Assembly: GCF_003675875.1 (NCBI RefSeq)
Contig: NZ_RCDI01000002.1
Coordinates: 932,786-996,785, forward strand
Reading direction: 5' to 3'
Length of the DNA stretch: 64,000 nucleotides
Source of the DNA: Halostella limicola
GTDB taxonomy: Archaea > Halobacteriota > Halobacteria > Halobacteriales > Natronoarchaeaceae
Notes under the pieces: generated by a model
The model's input: only the letters and a program-made list of their open reading frames with translations
Databases searched by the model: none
Told to the model about the DNA's origin: nothing
Translations under genes and position numbers: made by a program
In this document: one piece after another, positions 46,274 through 53,262 of the stretch
Position numbering within the stretch: the first letter of the stretch is position 1
Layout: each line of letters starts with the position of its first letter

Positions 46274-47440
46274 TCAGAAGTGCAGGCCGTACGCGTCCAG
46301 CAGGTGGTACCCGGCGGTCCCCCACGCGAAGTTCGCCCCCGGCCACCAGGTGCGAGCGTTGTTGATGCCGCCGACGAGGACGTAGTCGTCCGGGTTCTCC
46401 GGGTCGGCGTGGAAGTTGACCGAGCCGCTGTCGCCGTCCTGCAGCGTCCCCTCGTCGCCCCACTTGAGCTGGCCGGACTTGCACGCCTCACCGGCGTAGC
46501 AGGTCATCCCGTCGACCCCTTTTATCCGCCCCGATGTCCGGTCCGTCATCGCGCCGAGCTTCGTCAGCGGCTCGTCCCGCGCCGTGAGGTCCGCCAGTCC
46601 CATCTTCGTGTACTGGCCGATGACCGTCGAAGGCGACGCCCGCTCGATCTCCGACGATGGCCGGTACTCCGAGACGGGCGCGACCCGTACCACGTCGGCC
46701 TCCGGGTATCCCCGGACGACGTCGCCGACGTGGTACGGATCGTCGTCGTACAGCACCGCCAGCGGTTCCCCCTCGTGTTCCGTCTCCTTGGTCCCGGACG
46801 CGCCGTACACGTGGTTCGACGTCGCGAAGAACCGCTCCCCGGTCTCGGCGTCGTACAGCGCCGGCGTGAGCGTGCCGAACTTCTCGCCGCCCTCGCAGAT
46901 GATCCCGCCGGGGACGCCGTCCGGGTTCAGGTCCGCCACCTGGTGCGCGTCCGCCAGTTCGAGGTCCTCCTCGGCCTTCGGCGGAATCTCGTCGACGACG
47001 TTCACCTCCACTTCGACCCCCTCGGTCAGGTTCTCGAGCGTCTCCGAGACGCTCTCGTCGGTCGCGTCGACGGATATCGACGCCTCGGGGTCGCTGTAGC
47101 TCCCCGGGACGATGAACGATCCGAGCAGCGGAGAGAGTCCCGCCTCTCGGATCTTCTCCTGAACGCCGAAGGCCAGCCGCACGCTCTCGTGCCAGGCGAC
47201 CGGCACGTCCTTGGTCCGCGGTTCGAGCGTCTCCGCGTCCGGCGACGGCCGCGCCATCGCGTAGGTGATCGTGTCGAGGTCGTCCGACGAGACGTACTCC
47301 GCCCCGTAGCCCAAGACGAGCGCGCCGCTCACGCCGAGGTTGATCCCGGTCCGTAGCAGTCGGCGGCGGCTCAGGCGCGCCCCCGTTTCACCGTCGCTCT
47401 CTCCCCCACTGTCGCCGTTAGTTTGCTCTCCTTCCGCCAC
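46274..47440 (-). CDS. Tat-exported trypsin-like serine protease
   Basis: A 388-residue protein with a Tat-type N-terminus (ARLSRRRLLRTGINLGVSGA) and no lipobox Cys. The C-terminal 190 residues carry a trypsin-fold catalytic pattern: His210 in FATSNHVYG, Asp249 in PEADVVRVAP and Ser338 in LQDGDSGSVNF. Cys182, Cys314 and Cys320 could form disulfides. The middle region (about 65-160) is alpha/beta and may be a propeptide or inhibitory domain. Homology to S1 peptidases is inferred from the triad spacing and the GDSGS motif. The start ATG is at 47440. Confidence 0.75.
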   Translation of the reverse strand: MAEGEQTNGDSGGESDGETGARLSRRRLLRTGINLGVSGALVLGYGAEYVSSDDLDTITYAMARPSPDAETLEPRTKDVPVAWHESVRLAFGVQEKIREAGLSPLLGSFIVPGSYSDPEASISVDATDESVSETLENLTEGVEVEVNVVDEIPPKAEEDLELADAHQVADLNPDGVPGGIICEGGEKFGTLTPALYDAETGERFFATSNHVYGASGTKETEHEGEPLAVLYDDDPYHVGDVVRGYPEADVVRVAPVSEYRPSSEIERASPSTVIGQYTKMGLADLTARDEPLTKLGAMTDRTSGRIKGVDGMTCYAGEACKSGQLKWGDEGTLQDGDSGSVNFHADPENPDDYVLVGGINNARTWWPGANFAWGTAGYHLLDAYGLHF

Positions 47441-47543
47441 GTCGGAATAACGTACGACGCGTGCGTTTAATGGGCTTGTGCCGCATGATCTCGGAGAGAG
47501 GTATTTTCGAAGGGTCGTAAGCCGCCCGTAGAAGCGAGAGTCG

Positions 47544-47663
47544 CTAGAGATCTCGTCCGGGGGCTTCCTCTGCCGTCTCCTCGACGCCTTCCGCGAGCGC
47601 CTCTTCGGCGCCTCCCTCTCGGTACTCCTCGATCATCTCTTTGAGGATATTGACTACGTTCAT
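47544..47663 (-). CDS. Small acidic helical protein, 39 residues
   Basis: Reads MNVVNILKEMIEEYREGGAE then EALAEGVEETAEEAPGRDL, an amphipathic acidic helix with haloarchaeal composition. The overlapping frame starting at 47670 would give an Arg-rich peptide and is not favoured. A strongly AT-rich promoter with a 25-base near-palindrome lies just upstream, and the trypsin-like protease gene starts 103 bases downstream on the same strand. It could be a regulatory peptide or the first gene of that unit; this is inference. Confidence 0.5.
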   Translation of the reverse strand: MNVVNILKEMIEEYREGGAEEALAEGVEETAEEAPGRDL

Positions 47664-47680
47664 GAGCATTCATTTTATTT

Positions 47681-47705
47681 ATATCGAAAATTAATTTTCC
47701 GATAT
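47681..47705 (-). promoter_or_regulatory. Near-perfect 25-base palindrome in an AT-rich promoter
   Basis: The left arm ATATCGAAAATT is mirrored by AATTTTCCGATAT, with one extra base as the only flaw. It overlaps TATA-like sequence (TATAAATA at 47683-47676 on the minus strand) and sits 18-42 bases before the 39-codon gene. It has the size and symmetry of an operator for a dimeric repressor. Confidence 0.55.
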
Positions 47706-47894
47706 CACCAAACTATCTCACACAGTCCATCACGGGCAGCGAGCCCAGCGAGCGGCCGTCCCGAACCGAGACCGTGACGCGACGGCGTCCGGGTGCGGCG
47801 TGCGGGATCGAACCCAGCGTGGTGTCGCACCGCTCCCGGAACGTTCCGCATCGCCGGGGATGAACTACAAGGACGCGGAGGTCGATTTTCGGGT

Positions 47895-48242
47895 ATGGAG
47901 TCCAGTCAAGACGACGGCGGCCGCGGTCGACTCGCCCGCAAAACTCTCACTGCAGTTCTGGCGCTCGTCGCTGTCAGTTCGCTTCGAAAGGGGAAGCGAT
48001 TGCGGGGTGCCCTCGCGGCCGCCGGCGCGGCCGCGCTCGGCTACCAGGCGACGTCCGGGTCCGGCGACCTGGAGGAAACGCTAGAGAGCGTCACCCCGGG
48101 CGAGAGTGCAACGTCCGCGGCCGACACCGACGACAGGAGCCAACTCCGCTGTGCGGCCTGCGGTGAGCCGATCGTGCCCGGACAGAGCCGCGGGCCGAAC
48201 GAGAACGACGAGATCGTTCACGACGACTGCCTGGAGGCGTAA
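47895..48242 (+). CDS. Small membrane-associated zinc-binding protein
   Basis: A 115-residue protein. A basic N-terminus (GRLARKTLTAVLALVAVSSL, then RKGKRLRG) and a hydrophobic Ala/Gly stretch (ALAAAGAAALGYQ) suggest membrane association. An acidic linker leads to a C-terminal zinc site CAACGEPIVPGQ...VHDDC, a CxxC/HxxC LIM-like half. Not assigned to a family. The ATG at 47895 is preferred; upstream codons in the frame look non-coding. Confidence 0.62.
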   Translation: MESSQDDGGRGRLARKTLTAVLALVAVSSLRKGKRLRGALAAAGAAALGYQATSGSGDLEETLESVTPGESATSAADTDDRSQLRCAACGEPIVPGQSRGPNENDEIVHDDCLEA

Positions 48243-48350
48243 GCGCGCGACGACAGTCGAGGAAACCCGCTCAGCGATGTCTCGTCTAGTTCAGTAGCTG
48301 ATCGGGTCACGTGCTTTCCGCTCGGCGTGACAGCCTCCTGAAAAAGTATA

Positions 48351-48369
48351 CCGCCTCCCGGATTCGAAC
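48351..48369 (-). repeat. Partial copy of the 3' end of tRNA-Phe
   Basis: Nineteen bases (CCGCCTCCCGGATTCGAAC on the plus strand) match 48478-48496 of the tRNA-Phe gene with one mismatch, in the same orientation. They cover the 3' acceptor strand and the T-arm/T-loop. No other part of a tRNA is present. tRNA 3' ends are common attachment sites for integrative elements, so this could be an att remnant. Confidence 0.5.
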
Positions 48370-48373
48370 TACG

Positions 48374-48468
48374 CGAACGCCTCGCTACGCTCGGCGTTCT
48401 CTACTTCCAATCCGTCCGGATATCGTTTTCAGAATCCGCCGCGCTCGCTTCGCTCGGCAGTCGGATTC
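48374..48468. repeat. Two hairpins with conserved loop TCGCTNCGCTC
   Basis: Hairpin 1: stem GAACGCC/GGCGTTC (48375-48381 with 48393-48399), loop TCGCTACGCTC. Hairpin 2: stem GAATCCG/CGGATTC (48432-48438 with 48462-48468) enclosing TCGCTTCGCTC at 48445-48455. The same eleven-base loop with a variable sixth base occurs at 39617-39627 and 39666-39676. Stems differ while loops are conserved. Confidence 0.55.
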
Positions 48469-48475
48469 AGAGAAG

Positions 48476-48549
48476 TGCCGCCTCCCGGATTTGAACCGGG
48501 GACAGCTCGATCTTCAGTCGAGTGCTCTCCCAGTCTGAGCTAAGGCGGC
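48476..48549 (-). tRNA. tRNA-Phe (GAA)
   Basis: A 74-base cloverleaf on the minus strand. Acceptor GCCGCCT pairs with AGGCGGC and the discriminator is A. The anticodon arm CTCGA-CTGAAGA-TCGAG gives GAA. The T-arm is CCGGG-TTCAAAT-CCGGG. No intron; CCA is not encoded. A partial copy of its 3' end lies about 110 bases away at 48351. Confidence 0.97.
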
Positions 48550-48638
48550 TCGTCCGTCGAACGCATTCACCTCTCGGTCGATGCGGGCAAAAAGGATTTC
48601 GAAACACGGCGGCCGATTACGGCAGTCGATAATGCGGG

Positions 48639-49133
48639 TCAGACCTCGCCGCGGAAGACGTACTCTTCGAGTGTCTCCCCCGCGAGCGTCGTCGGTCGCG
48701 TCTCGACGCGCTCGAACCCGCGGGCTCGGTAGAACTCGACGCCGACGGAGTTGTCGGCGAGCACCAGTATCTGGATCTCGGACGCCCCGCGATCGGCGAG
48801 GTACGCCTCCACCGCGTCGAGCAGGCGCGTACCGATGCCGTCGCCCCACCGGTCCGGATGGACGTAGATGCTGGACAGGCGGCCGACCGACTCCGTGCGG
48901 GGGACGTCGCCGCTGGCGTAGCCGACTACGCCGTCGGCCGCCGCGACGAAGTGTCCAACCGAGGGTTCCGTCACTGCTCGTTCGACCGCCTCCGGCGAGT
49001 ACCACCGGGCGAGACACTGCGCCCGCGTCTCCGGGGCCAGGATGTCGCCGTACGCCGCCTCCCACCCGGCCTCGGCGACGCGGCGGATACCGTCGACGTC
49101 GTCGAGCGTGGCCCTTCGGACCTCCACCGTCAT
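48639..49133 (-). CDS. GNAT family N-acetyltransferase
   Basis: A 164-residue acetyltransferase starting MTVEVRRATLDDVDGIRRVA. The acetyl-CoA loop lies in SIYVHPDRWGDGIGTRLLDA. The C-terminal NSVGVEFYRARGFERVETR is the typical last helix-strand. The substrate is unknown; RimI-like protein N-terminal acetylation or antibiotic/metabolite acetylation are both possible. It lies beside tRNA-Phe and reads in the same direction. Confidence 0.88.
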   Translation of the reverse strand: MTVEVRRATLDDVDGIRRVAEAGWEAAYGDILAPETRAQCLARWYSPEAVERAVTEPSVGHFVAAADGVVGYASGDVPRTESVGRLSSIYVHPDRWGDGIGTRLLDAVEAYLADRGASEIQILVLADNSVGVEFYRARGFERVETRPTTLAGETLEEYVFRGEV

Positions 49134-49216
49134 ACGGACGCGTTCGACCGCCCGCGTGAAAAGCCCGGGTGAGAGCGAGGGAAGGCGTTTTGCCGCTCGG
49201 CGTGCGACGTTGCCGC

Positions 49217-49330
49217 ATGGGCGACCCGGCCTGTTACCGCGACTACTGCCCGGAGTGCGACGCGCAGGCGACCATCGTCGACGGCGAGTGTCCGGAGTGC
49301 GGAGCCGATCTGAGCGAGGCCGATCGGTGA
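49217..49330 (+). CDS. Small double-CxxC zinc ribbon protein, 37 residues
   Basis: Reads MGDPACYRDYCPECDAQATI then VDGECPECGADLSEADR. Two CPEC pairs 14 residues apart form a compact zinc ribbon. Tiny zinc-ribbon proteins are abundant and often functional in haloarchaea, with roles in swarming, biofilm or adaptation reported for some. Codon use is normal for the region. It lies between the acetyltransferase and tRNA-Val. Confidence 0.72.
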   Translation: MGDPACYRDYCPECDAQATIVDGECPECGADLSEADR

Positions 49331-49348
49331 CTGAAATGTCAGGAAAAA

Positions 49349-49422
49349 TGGGTTCGGGCGGTTTCGAACCGCCGATTTCGGCCTTGTAAAGGCCGCGTCA
49401 TGACCAGCTAGACCACGAACCC
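49349..49422 (-). tRNA. tRNA-Val (TAC)
   Basis: A 74-base cloverleaf on the minus strand. Acceptor GGGTTCG pairs with CGAACCC and the discriminator is A. The anticodon arm CGGCC-TTTACAA-GGCCG gives TAC. The T-arm is GGCGG-TTCGAAA-CCGCC. No intron; CCA is not encoded. Confidence 0.97.
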
Positions 49423-49506
49423 GTATCCGAAGGAAGTCTCTCGGGAGGAATAACTGTTACTTTCCTCGTCGGAATCGATTAGGGGAGAGAGCCCGATGGA
49501 AGAAAC

Positions 49507-50091
49507 ATGGAGCGCTGGAAGGTGCTGAACGTGGCGGGCGTGTTCGTCGTCCTCGCGCTGGTAGGCGGCGCCGCCGTTCAGGCGGGACTCGTGGCGAACC
49601 CCTTCGTCGACGACCGCGACCGGGCGACGGTGACGGTCACTGACGGCGACGGGGGCAACGGGACGCTGGCCGTCGTGGAGGCGGAGGTGGCGGACACGAA
49701 CCAGGAGCGGTACACCGGACTGAGCGACCACGAGTCGCTGGAGAACGGGTCCGGGATGCTGTTCGTCCACGACGACGAGAACGACCGGACGTACGTGATG
49801 CGCGAGATGGACTTCGGCATCGACATCGTCTTCGTCGCGGCGAACCGGACGATTACGACCATCCACGAGGCGCCGAAACCCGGGCCGAACGAGGACGGCG
49901 AGCAGCAGCGGTACGGCGGCGTCGCGAAGTGGGTGCTCGAAGTGCCGAAGGGGTACACCGACGCGCAGGGCATCGAGGAGGGCGACCGGATCGAGATCGA
50001 GTACGGAAACGGGACGGCCAACGCGAGCGAGAACGCGACCGTGCGGATCAACGAGTCCGAGCGCCGCTTCGTCAACGGGTGGTCGCCGTGA
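49507..50091 (+). CDS. DUF192 family exported protein
   Basis: A 194-residue protein with one N-terminal hydrophobic segment (VLNVAGVFVVLALVGGAAVQ). A DUF192 domain follows at about residues 55-175 (VADTNQERYTGLSDHESLEN, then GMLFVHDDENDRTYVMREMD, then GVAKWVLEVPKGYTD). DUF192 proteins are small beta-barrels of unknown role, often surface-exposed. It overlaps the next gene by four bases (GTGA). Confidence 0.9.
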   Translation: MERWKVLNVAGVFVVLALVGGAAVQAGLVANPFVDDRDRATVTVTDGDGGNGTLAVVEAEVADTNQERYTGLSDHESLENGSGMLFVHDDENDRTYVMREMDFGIDIVFVAANRTITTIHEAPKPGPNEDGEQQRYGGVAKWVLEVPKGYTDAQGIEEGDRIEIEYGNGTANASENATVRINESERRFVNGWSP

Positions 50092-50357
50092 ACGAGCGGG
50101 TGGCGGCGCTCGCGGACCAGCGGGGCTGGCGCGCCGAGGACTTCGCCGCGAGGGTCCACTACGAGGGCGCCGGCGACCGGTACAGCGTCGAGTACTACGC
50201 GCCGAGCGGCTGCGTGCTGTACTGGAAGGTGAAAGGGGACGGCGAGACCGCGGTGCCGGTCGGCCGCGAGACGGTGCCGGACCCGTTGCGGGACCGCATT
50301 CGGGAGGACCTCGCCGACGCGGGCGTCGACCCCCAAATCGAGGGGCGCTCGCTCTGA
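50088..50357 (+). CDS. Conserved hypothetical protein
   Basis: An 89-residue protein, alpha/beta, with no recognisable motif (VAALADQRGWRAEDFAARVH, then SGCVLYWKVKGDGETAVPVG). The GTG at 50088 overlaps the DUF192 stop (GTGA), which decides the start and implies coupled translation. Possibly a partner of the DUF192 protein, but it has no signal peptide, so it is more likely cytoplasmic. Confidence 0.68.
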   Translation: MNERVAALADQRGWRAEDFAARVHYEGAGDRYSVEYYAPSGCVLYWKVKGDGETAVPVGRETVPDPLRDRIREDLADAGVDPQIEGRSL

Positions 50358-50410
50358 GTGTTTCGATTCGAAAGAATGGCTTTTCACCGAGTAGCCGTTG
50401 CCCTTAGCTA

Positions 50411-52345
50411 ATGGGAATCCACGAGGAGGACGACGACCCCTTCGAGGAGCAGCGCGAGAGCGCCGAGAACCCGATGGGGCGGCTGTTCGGGGAGTACGGT
50501 CGCGAGAACGCGCTCCAGTTCGTCGTGGGGCTCGTCGCGAGCATCTTCGCGCGGCTGCTCGACCTCGTTCCGCCGGTGCTACTCGGGTTCGCGCTCGACT
50601 CCATCTTTCGGGACGAGAAGTCGTTCACGGCGCTGTGGCTGGTCCCGGACGCGTGGCTCCCGGCGGACCCGCAGGACCAGTTGCTGTTCTCCGTCGGCGT
50701 GATCGGCGGCGCGTTCCTCTTCGGGGCGGCGTTTCACTGGATCCGCAACTGGGGCTGGAACTCCTTCGCGCAGAACATCCAGCACGCGGTGCGGACGGAC
50801 ACCTACGACAAGATGCAGCGGCTGAACATGGACTTCTTCGCCGACAAGCAGACCGGCGAGATGATGTCGATCCTCTCGAACGACGTGAACCGCCTGGAGC
50901 GGTTCCTCAACGACGGGATGAACTCCATGTTCCGCCTGTCGGTGATGGTACTCGGCATCGCCGGCATCCTCTTTTACTACAACTGGCAGCTCGCGCTGGT
51001 CGCGCTCGTCGCGGTGCCGCTCATCGGCCTGTTCACCTACAAGTTCATCCAGACGATCCAGCCGAAGTACGCGGACGTGCGCTCCAGCGTCGGCAAGGTC
51101 AACTCCCGGCTGGAGAACAACCTCGGCGGCATCCAGGTGATCAAGACGAGCAACACGGAGGAGTACGAGTCGGACCGCGTCGAGGACGTCTCGCGGGACT
51201 ACTTCGACGCCAACTGGGACGCCATCGCGACGCGGATCAAGTTCTTCCCCGGCCTGCGCCTGCTCGCCGGCGTGAGCTTCGTGACGACCTTCCTCGTCGG
51301 CGGCTACTGGGTGCTCATGCCCTCCGCGGCCGGCGGCCCCGGGCCGCTGACCGGCACACTCAGCGAGGGGGAGTTCGTCACGTTCATCCTGCTCACGCAG
51401 CGGTTCATCTGGCCGATGGCGCAGTTCGGACAGATAATCAACATGTACCAGCGCGCCCGCGCCTCCAGCGAGCGCATCTTCGGCCTGATGGACGAGCCGA
51501 GCCGGATCGAGGAGGACCCCGCCGCGGAGGAACTCACCGTCGGGGACGGCGACGTCGAGTACGACGGCGTCAGCTTCGGCTACGACGACGGCGAGACGAT
51601 CATCGAGGACGTCTCCTTCGACGTCGAAGGCGGCGAGACGCTCGCGCTGGTGGGGCCGACCGGCGCCGGCAAGTCGACCGTCCTGAAGCTCCTCCTGCGC
51701 ATGTACGACGTCGACGACGGGGCGATCCGTATCGACGGCACCGACCTCCGCGATGTGACGATCCCCAGCCTCCGGCGGTCGATAGGCTACGTCAGTCAGG
51801 AGACGTTCCTCTTCTACGGTACCGTGAAGGAGAACATCACCTACGGCACGTTCGACGCGGACGAGGAGGAGATCGTGGAGGCCGCGAAGATGGCCGAGGC
51901 CCACGAGTTCATCACGAACCTCCCGGACGGCTACGACACGGACATCGGCGAGCGCGGCGTGAAGCTCTCCGGCGGCCAGCGCCAGCGCATCTCCATCGCC
52001 CGGGCGATCCTCAAAGACCCCGAGATCCTGATCCTCGACGAGGCGACCAGCGACGTGGACACGGAGACGGAGATGCTCATCCAGAAGAGCCTGGACCAGC
52101 TCACCGAGGACCGCACCACGTTCGCCATCGCGCACCGGCTCTCCACGATCAAGGACGCCGACCAGATCGTCGTCCTGGAGGAGGGGCGGATCGTCGAGCG
52201 CGGCGCGCACGAGGAGCTGCTGGAGAACGACGGCCTCTACGCCCACCTCTGGGGCGTGCAGGCGGGCGAGATCGACGAGCTGCCGGAGGAGTTCGTCGAG
52301 CGCGCGGCGAAGCGGCAGGCGCGGACCGAGAGCGTCGACGACTGA
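50411..52345 (+). CDS. ABC transporter, fused permease and ATPase (exporter type)
   Basis: A 644-residue half-transporter that should work as a homodimer. The N-terminal half (about 30-335) has six membrane helices; the C-terminal ATPase has Walker A LVGPTGAGKST, signature KLSGGQRQRISIARAIL and Walker B ILILDEATSD. It matches the MsbA/MDR-like exporter class; substrate lipid, drug or peptide is unknown. The acidic N-terminus MGIHEEDDDPFEEQRESAEN is haloarchaeal. It ends next to two tandem hairpins and converges on otsB. Confidence 0.93.
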   Translation: MGIHEEDDDPFEEQRESAENPMGRLFGEYGRENALQFVVGLVASIFARLLDLVPPVLLGFALDSIFRDEKSFTALWLVPDAWLPADPQDQLLFSVGVIGGAFLFGAAFHWIRNWGWNSFAQNIQHAVRTDTYDKMQRLNMDFFADKQTGEMMSILSNDVNRLERFLNDGMNSMFRLSVMVLGIAGILFYYNWQLALVALVAVPLIGLFTYKFIQTIQPKYADVRSSVGKVNSRLENNLGGIQVIKTSNTEEYESDRVEDVSRDYFDANWDAIATRIKFFPGLRLLAGVSFVTTFLVGGYWVLMPSAAGGPGPLTGTLSEGEFVTFILLTQRFIWPMAQFGQIINMYQRARASSERIFGLMDEPSRIEEDPAAEELTVGDGDVEYDGVSFGYDDGETIIEDVSFDVEGGETLALVGPTGAGKSTVLKLLLRMYDVDDGAIRIDGTDLRDVTIPSLRRSIGYVSQETFLFYGTVKENITYGTFDADEEEIVEAAKMAEAHEFITNLPDGYDTDIGERGVKLSGGQRQRISIARAILKDPEILILDEATSDVDTETEMLIQKSLDQLTEDRTTFAIAHRLSTIKDADQIVVLEEGRIVERGAHEELLENDGLYAHLWGVQAGEIDELPEEFVERAAKRQARTESVDD

Positions 52346-52422
52346 CCGGCGCTGAGTGGTGCCGAGGCACCGCGGTCGTCGTTCGCAGTCGACGACTGAC
52401 CGGCGCTGAGTGGTGCCGAGGC
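52334..52422. terminator. Tandem 35-base repeats with hairpins between convergent genes
   Basis: Two copies of a 35-base unit (52334-52368 and 52388-52422, 54 bases apart) starting at the last three codons and stop of the ABC gene. Each contains a compact hairpin: GGTGCC-GA-GGCACC in copy 1 and GGTGCC-GA-GGCGCC in copy 2, the change keeping the stem through a G-U pair. They lie between the ends of convergent genes, where terminators are expected. No U-tract follows. Confidence 0.5.
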
Positions 52423-52428
52423 GCCGGC

Positions 52429-53262
52429 TTACCCGTCCGCGTCGGGATCGGAGTCCGGCTCGGGTTCCGCCAGCGCGGGCGACGCGGCGACGCGTTCGAG
52501 GAACCGCCGGACCTCGTCCACGTCGGCGACGCGGTAGTCCGCTGCCGTCTCTCCCTCGCCGACCTTCACGCCGACGCCGCCGTCCGGAAGCGCGCGGAAG
52601 GCCGCCTCGTCCGTGACGTCGTCGCCGACGTACGCCGGGACCCACGTCTCGTCGTCCGGGACGAGGCGGTCGCGCAGCCACTCGACGGCGCGGCCCTTGT
52701 CCCAGTCGACGTCGGGGCGGAGTTCGAGGATCTCCTTGCCCTCCGTCACGCGGAGCGGCGTGTCCGCGGCGGCCTCGCGGACCCGCTTCTCGACTATCGG
52801 CACCTCGTCGTCGTCGACCATGCGGTAGTGGACCGTCGCCGTCACCCGCTTGTTCTCGACGATCGCGCCCTCGACGCCCAGCGTCTCGCGCAGGTGCTTC
52901 GTGACCGCGCGCAGCGTGTCCTCGGCTTCCTCGGCGGCGGGGTGGACGGTCGTCTCCCCGTCGGCGTGGAGTTCGAGGCCGTGGTTGCCGGCGTAGGCGA
53001 TGTCGTCGACGGTGAGGCGCTCGCGCAGGTCGTCCAGCGCGCGGCCGCTGACCGCCGCGACCGCCGCGTCGGGGACCTCCCGAAGCAGTTCGAGCGCGTC
53101 CTCCGCGGCGGGATCCATCGCCGCCGCGTCGGGGCGGTCGACGATGGGCGCGAGCGTGCCGTCGAAGTCGGTGAAAAGGGCGAGACCGTCGGCGTCCGCC
53201 GCGCGGTCGGTCAGGGCTTCGGCAGCGGCGTCAGCTCCGTTCTCGCCGGTATCGGCGGCCAT
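52429..53262 (-). CDS. otsB: Trehalose-6-phosphate phosphatase
   Basis: HAD-superfamily phosphatase that makes trehalose from trehalose-6-phosphate. The catalytic loop is [14 protein letters not shown] with the nucleophile Asp near residue 39. Later HAD motifs are in [13 protein letters not shown] and [14 protein letters not shown]. The 277 residues are normal for OtsB. The start codon overlaps the otsA stop by one base (TGATG), so synthesis and dephosphorylation are co-expressed. Trehalose is a compatible solute in some haloarchaea. Confidence 0.94.
   Translation of the reverse strand: MAADTGENGADAAAEALTDRAADADGLALFTDFDGTLAPIVDRPDAAAMDPAAEDALELLREVPDAAVAAVSGRALDDLRERLTVDDIAYAGNHGLELHADGETTVHPAAEEAEDTLRAVTKHLRETLGVEGAIVENKRVTATVHYRMVDDDEVPIVEKRVREAAADTPLRVTEGKEILELRPDVDWDKGRAVEWLRDRLVPDDETWVPAYVGDDVTDEAAFRALPDGGVGVKVGEGETAADYRVADVDEVRRFLERVAASPALAEPEPDSDPDADG

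Noticed and set aside
47467-47670. A 68-codon Arg-rich frame overlapping the 39-codon gene
   Set aside because: Strongly basic Arg/Gly-rich composition is unlike haloarchaeal proteins and typical of a shifted frame over acidic codons.
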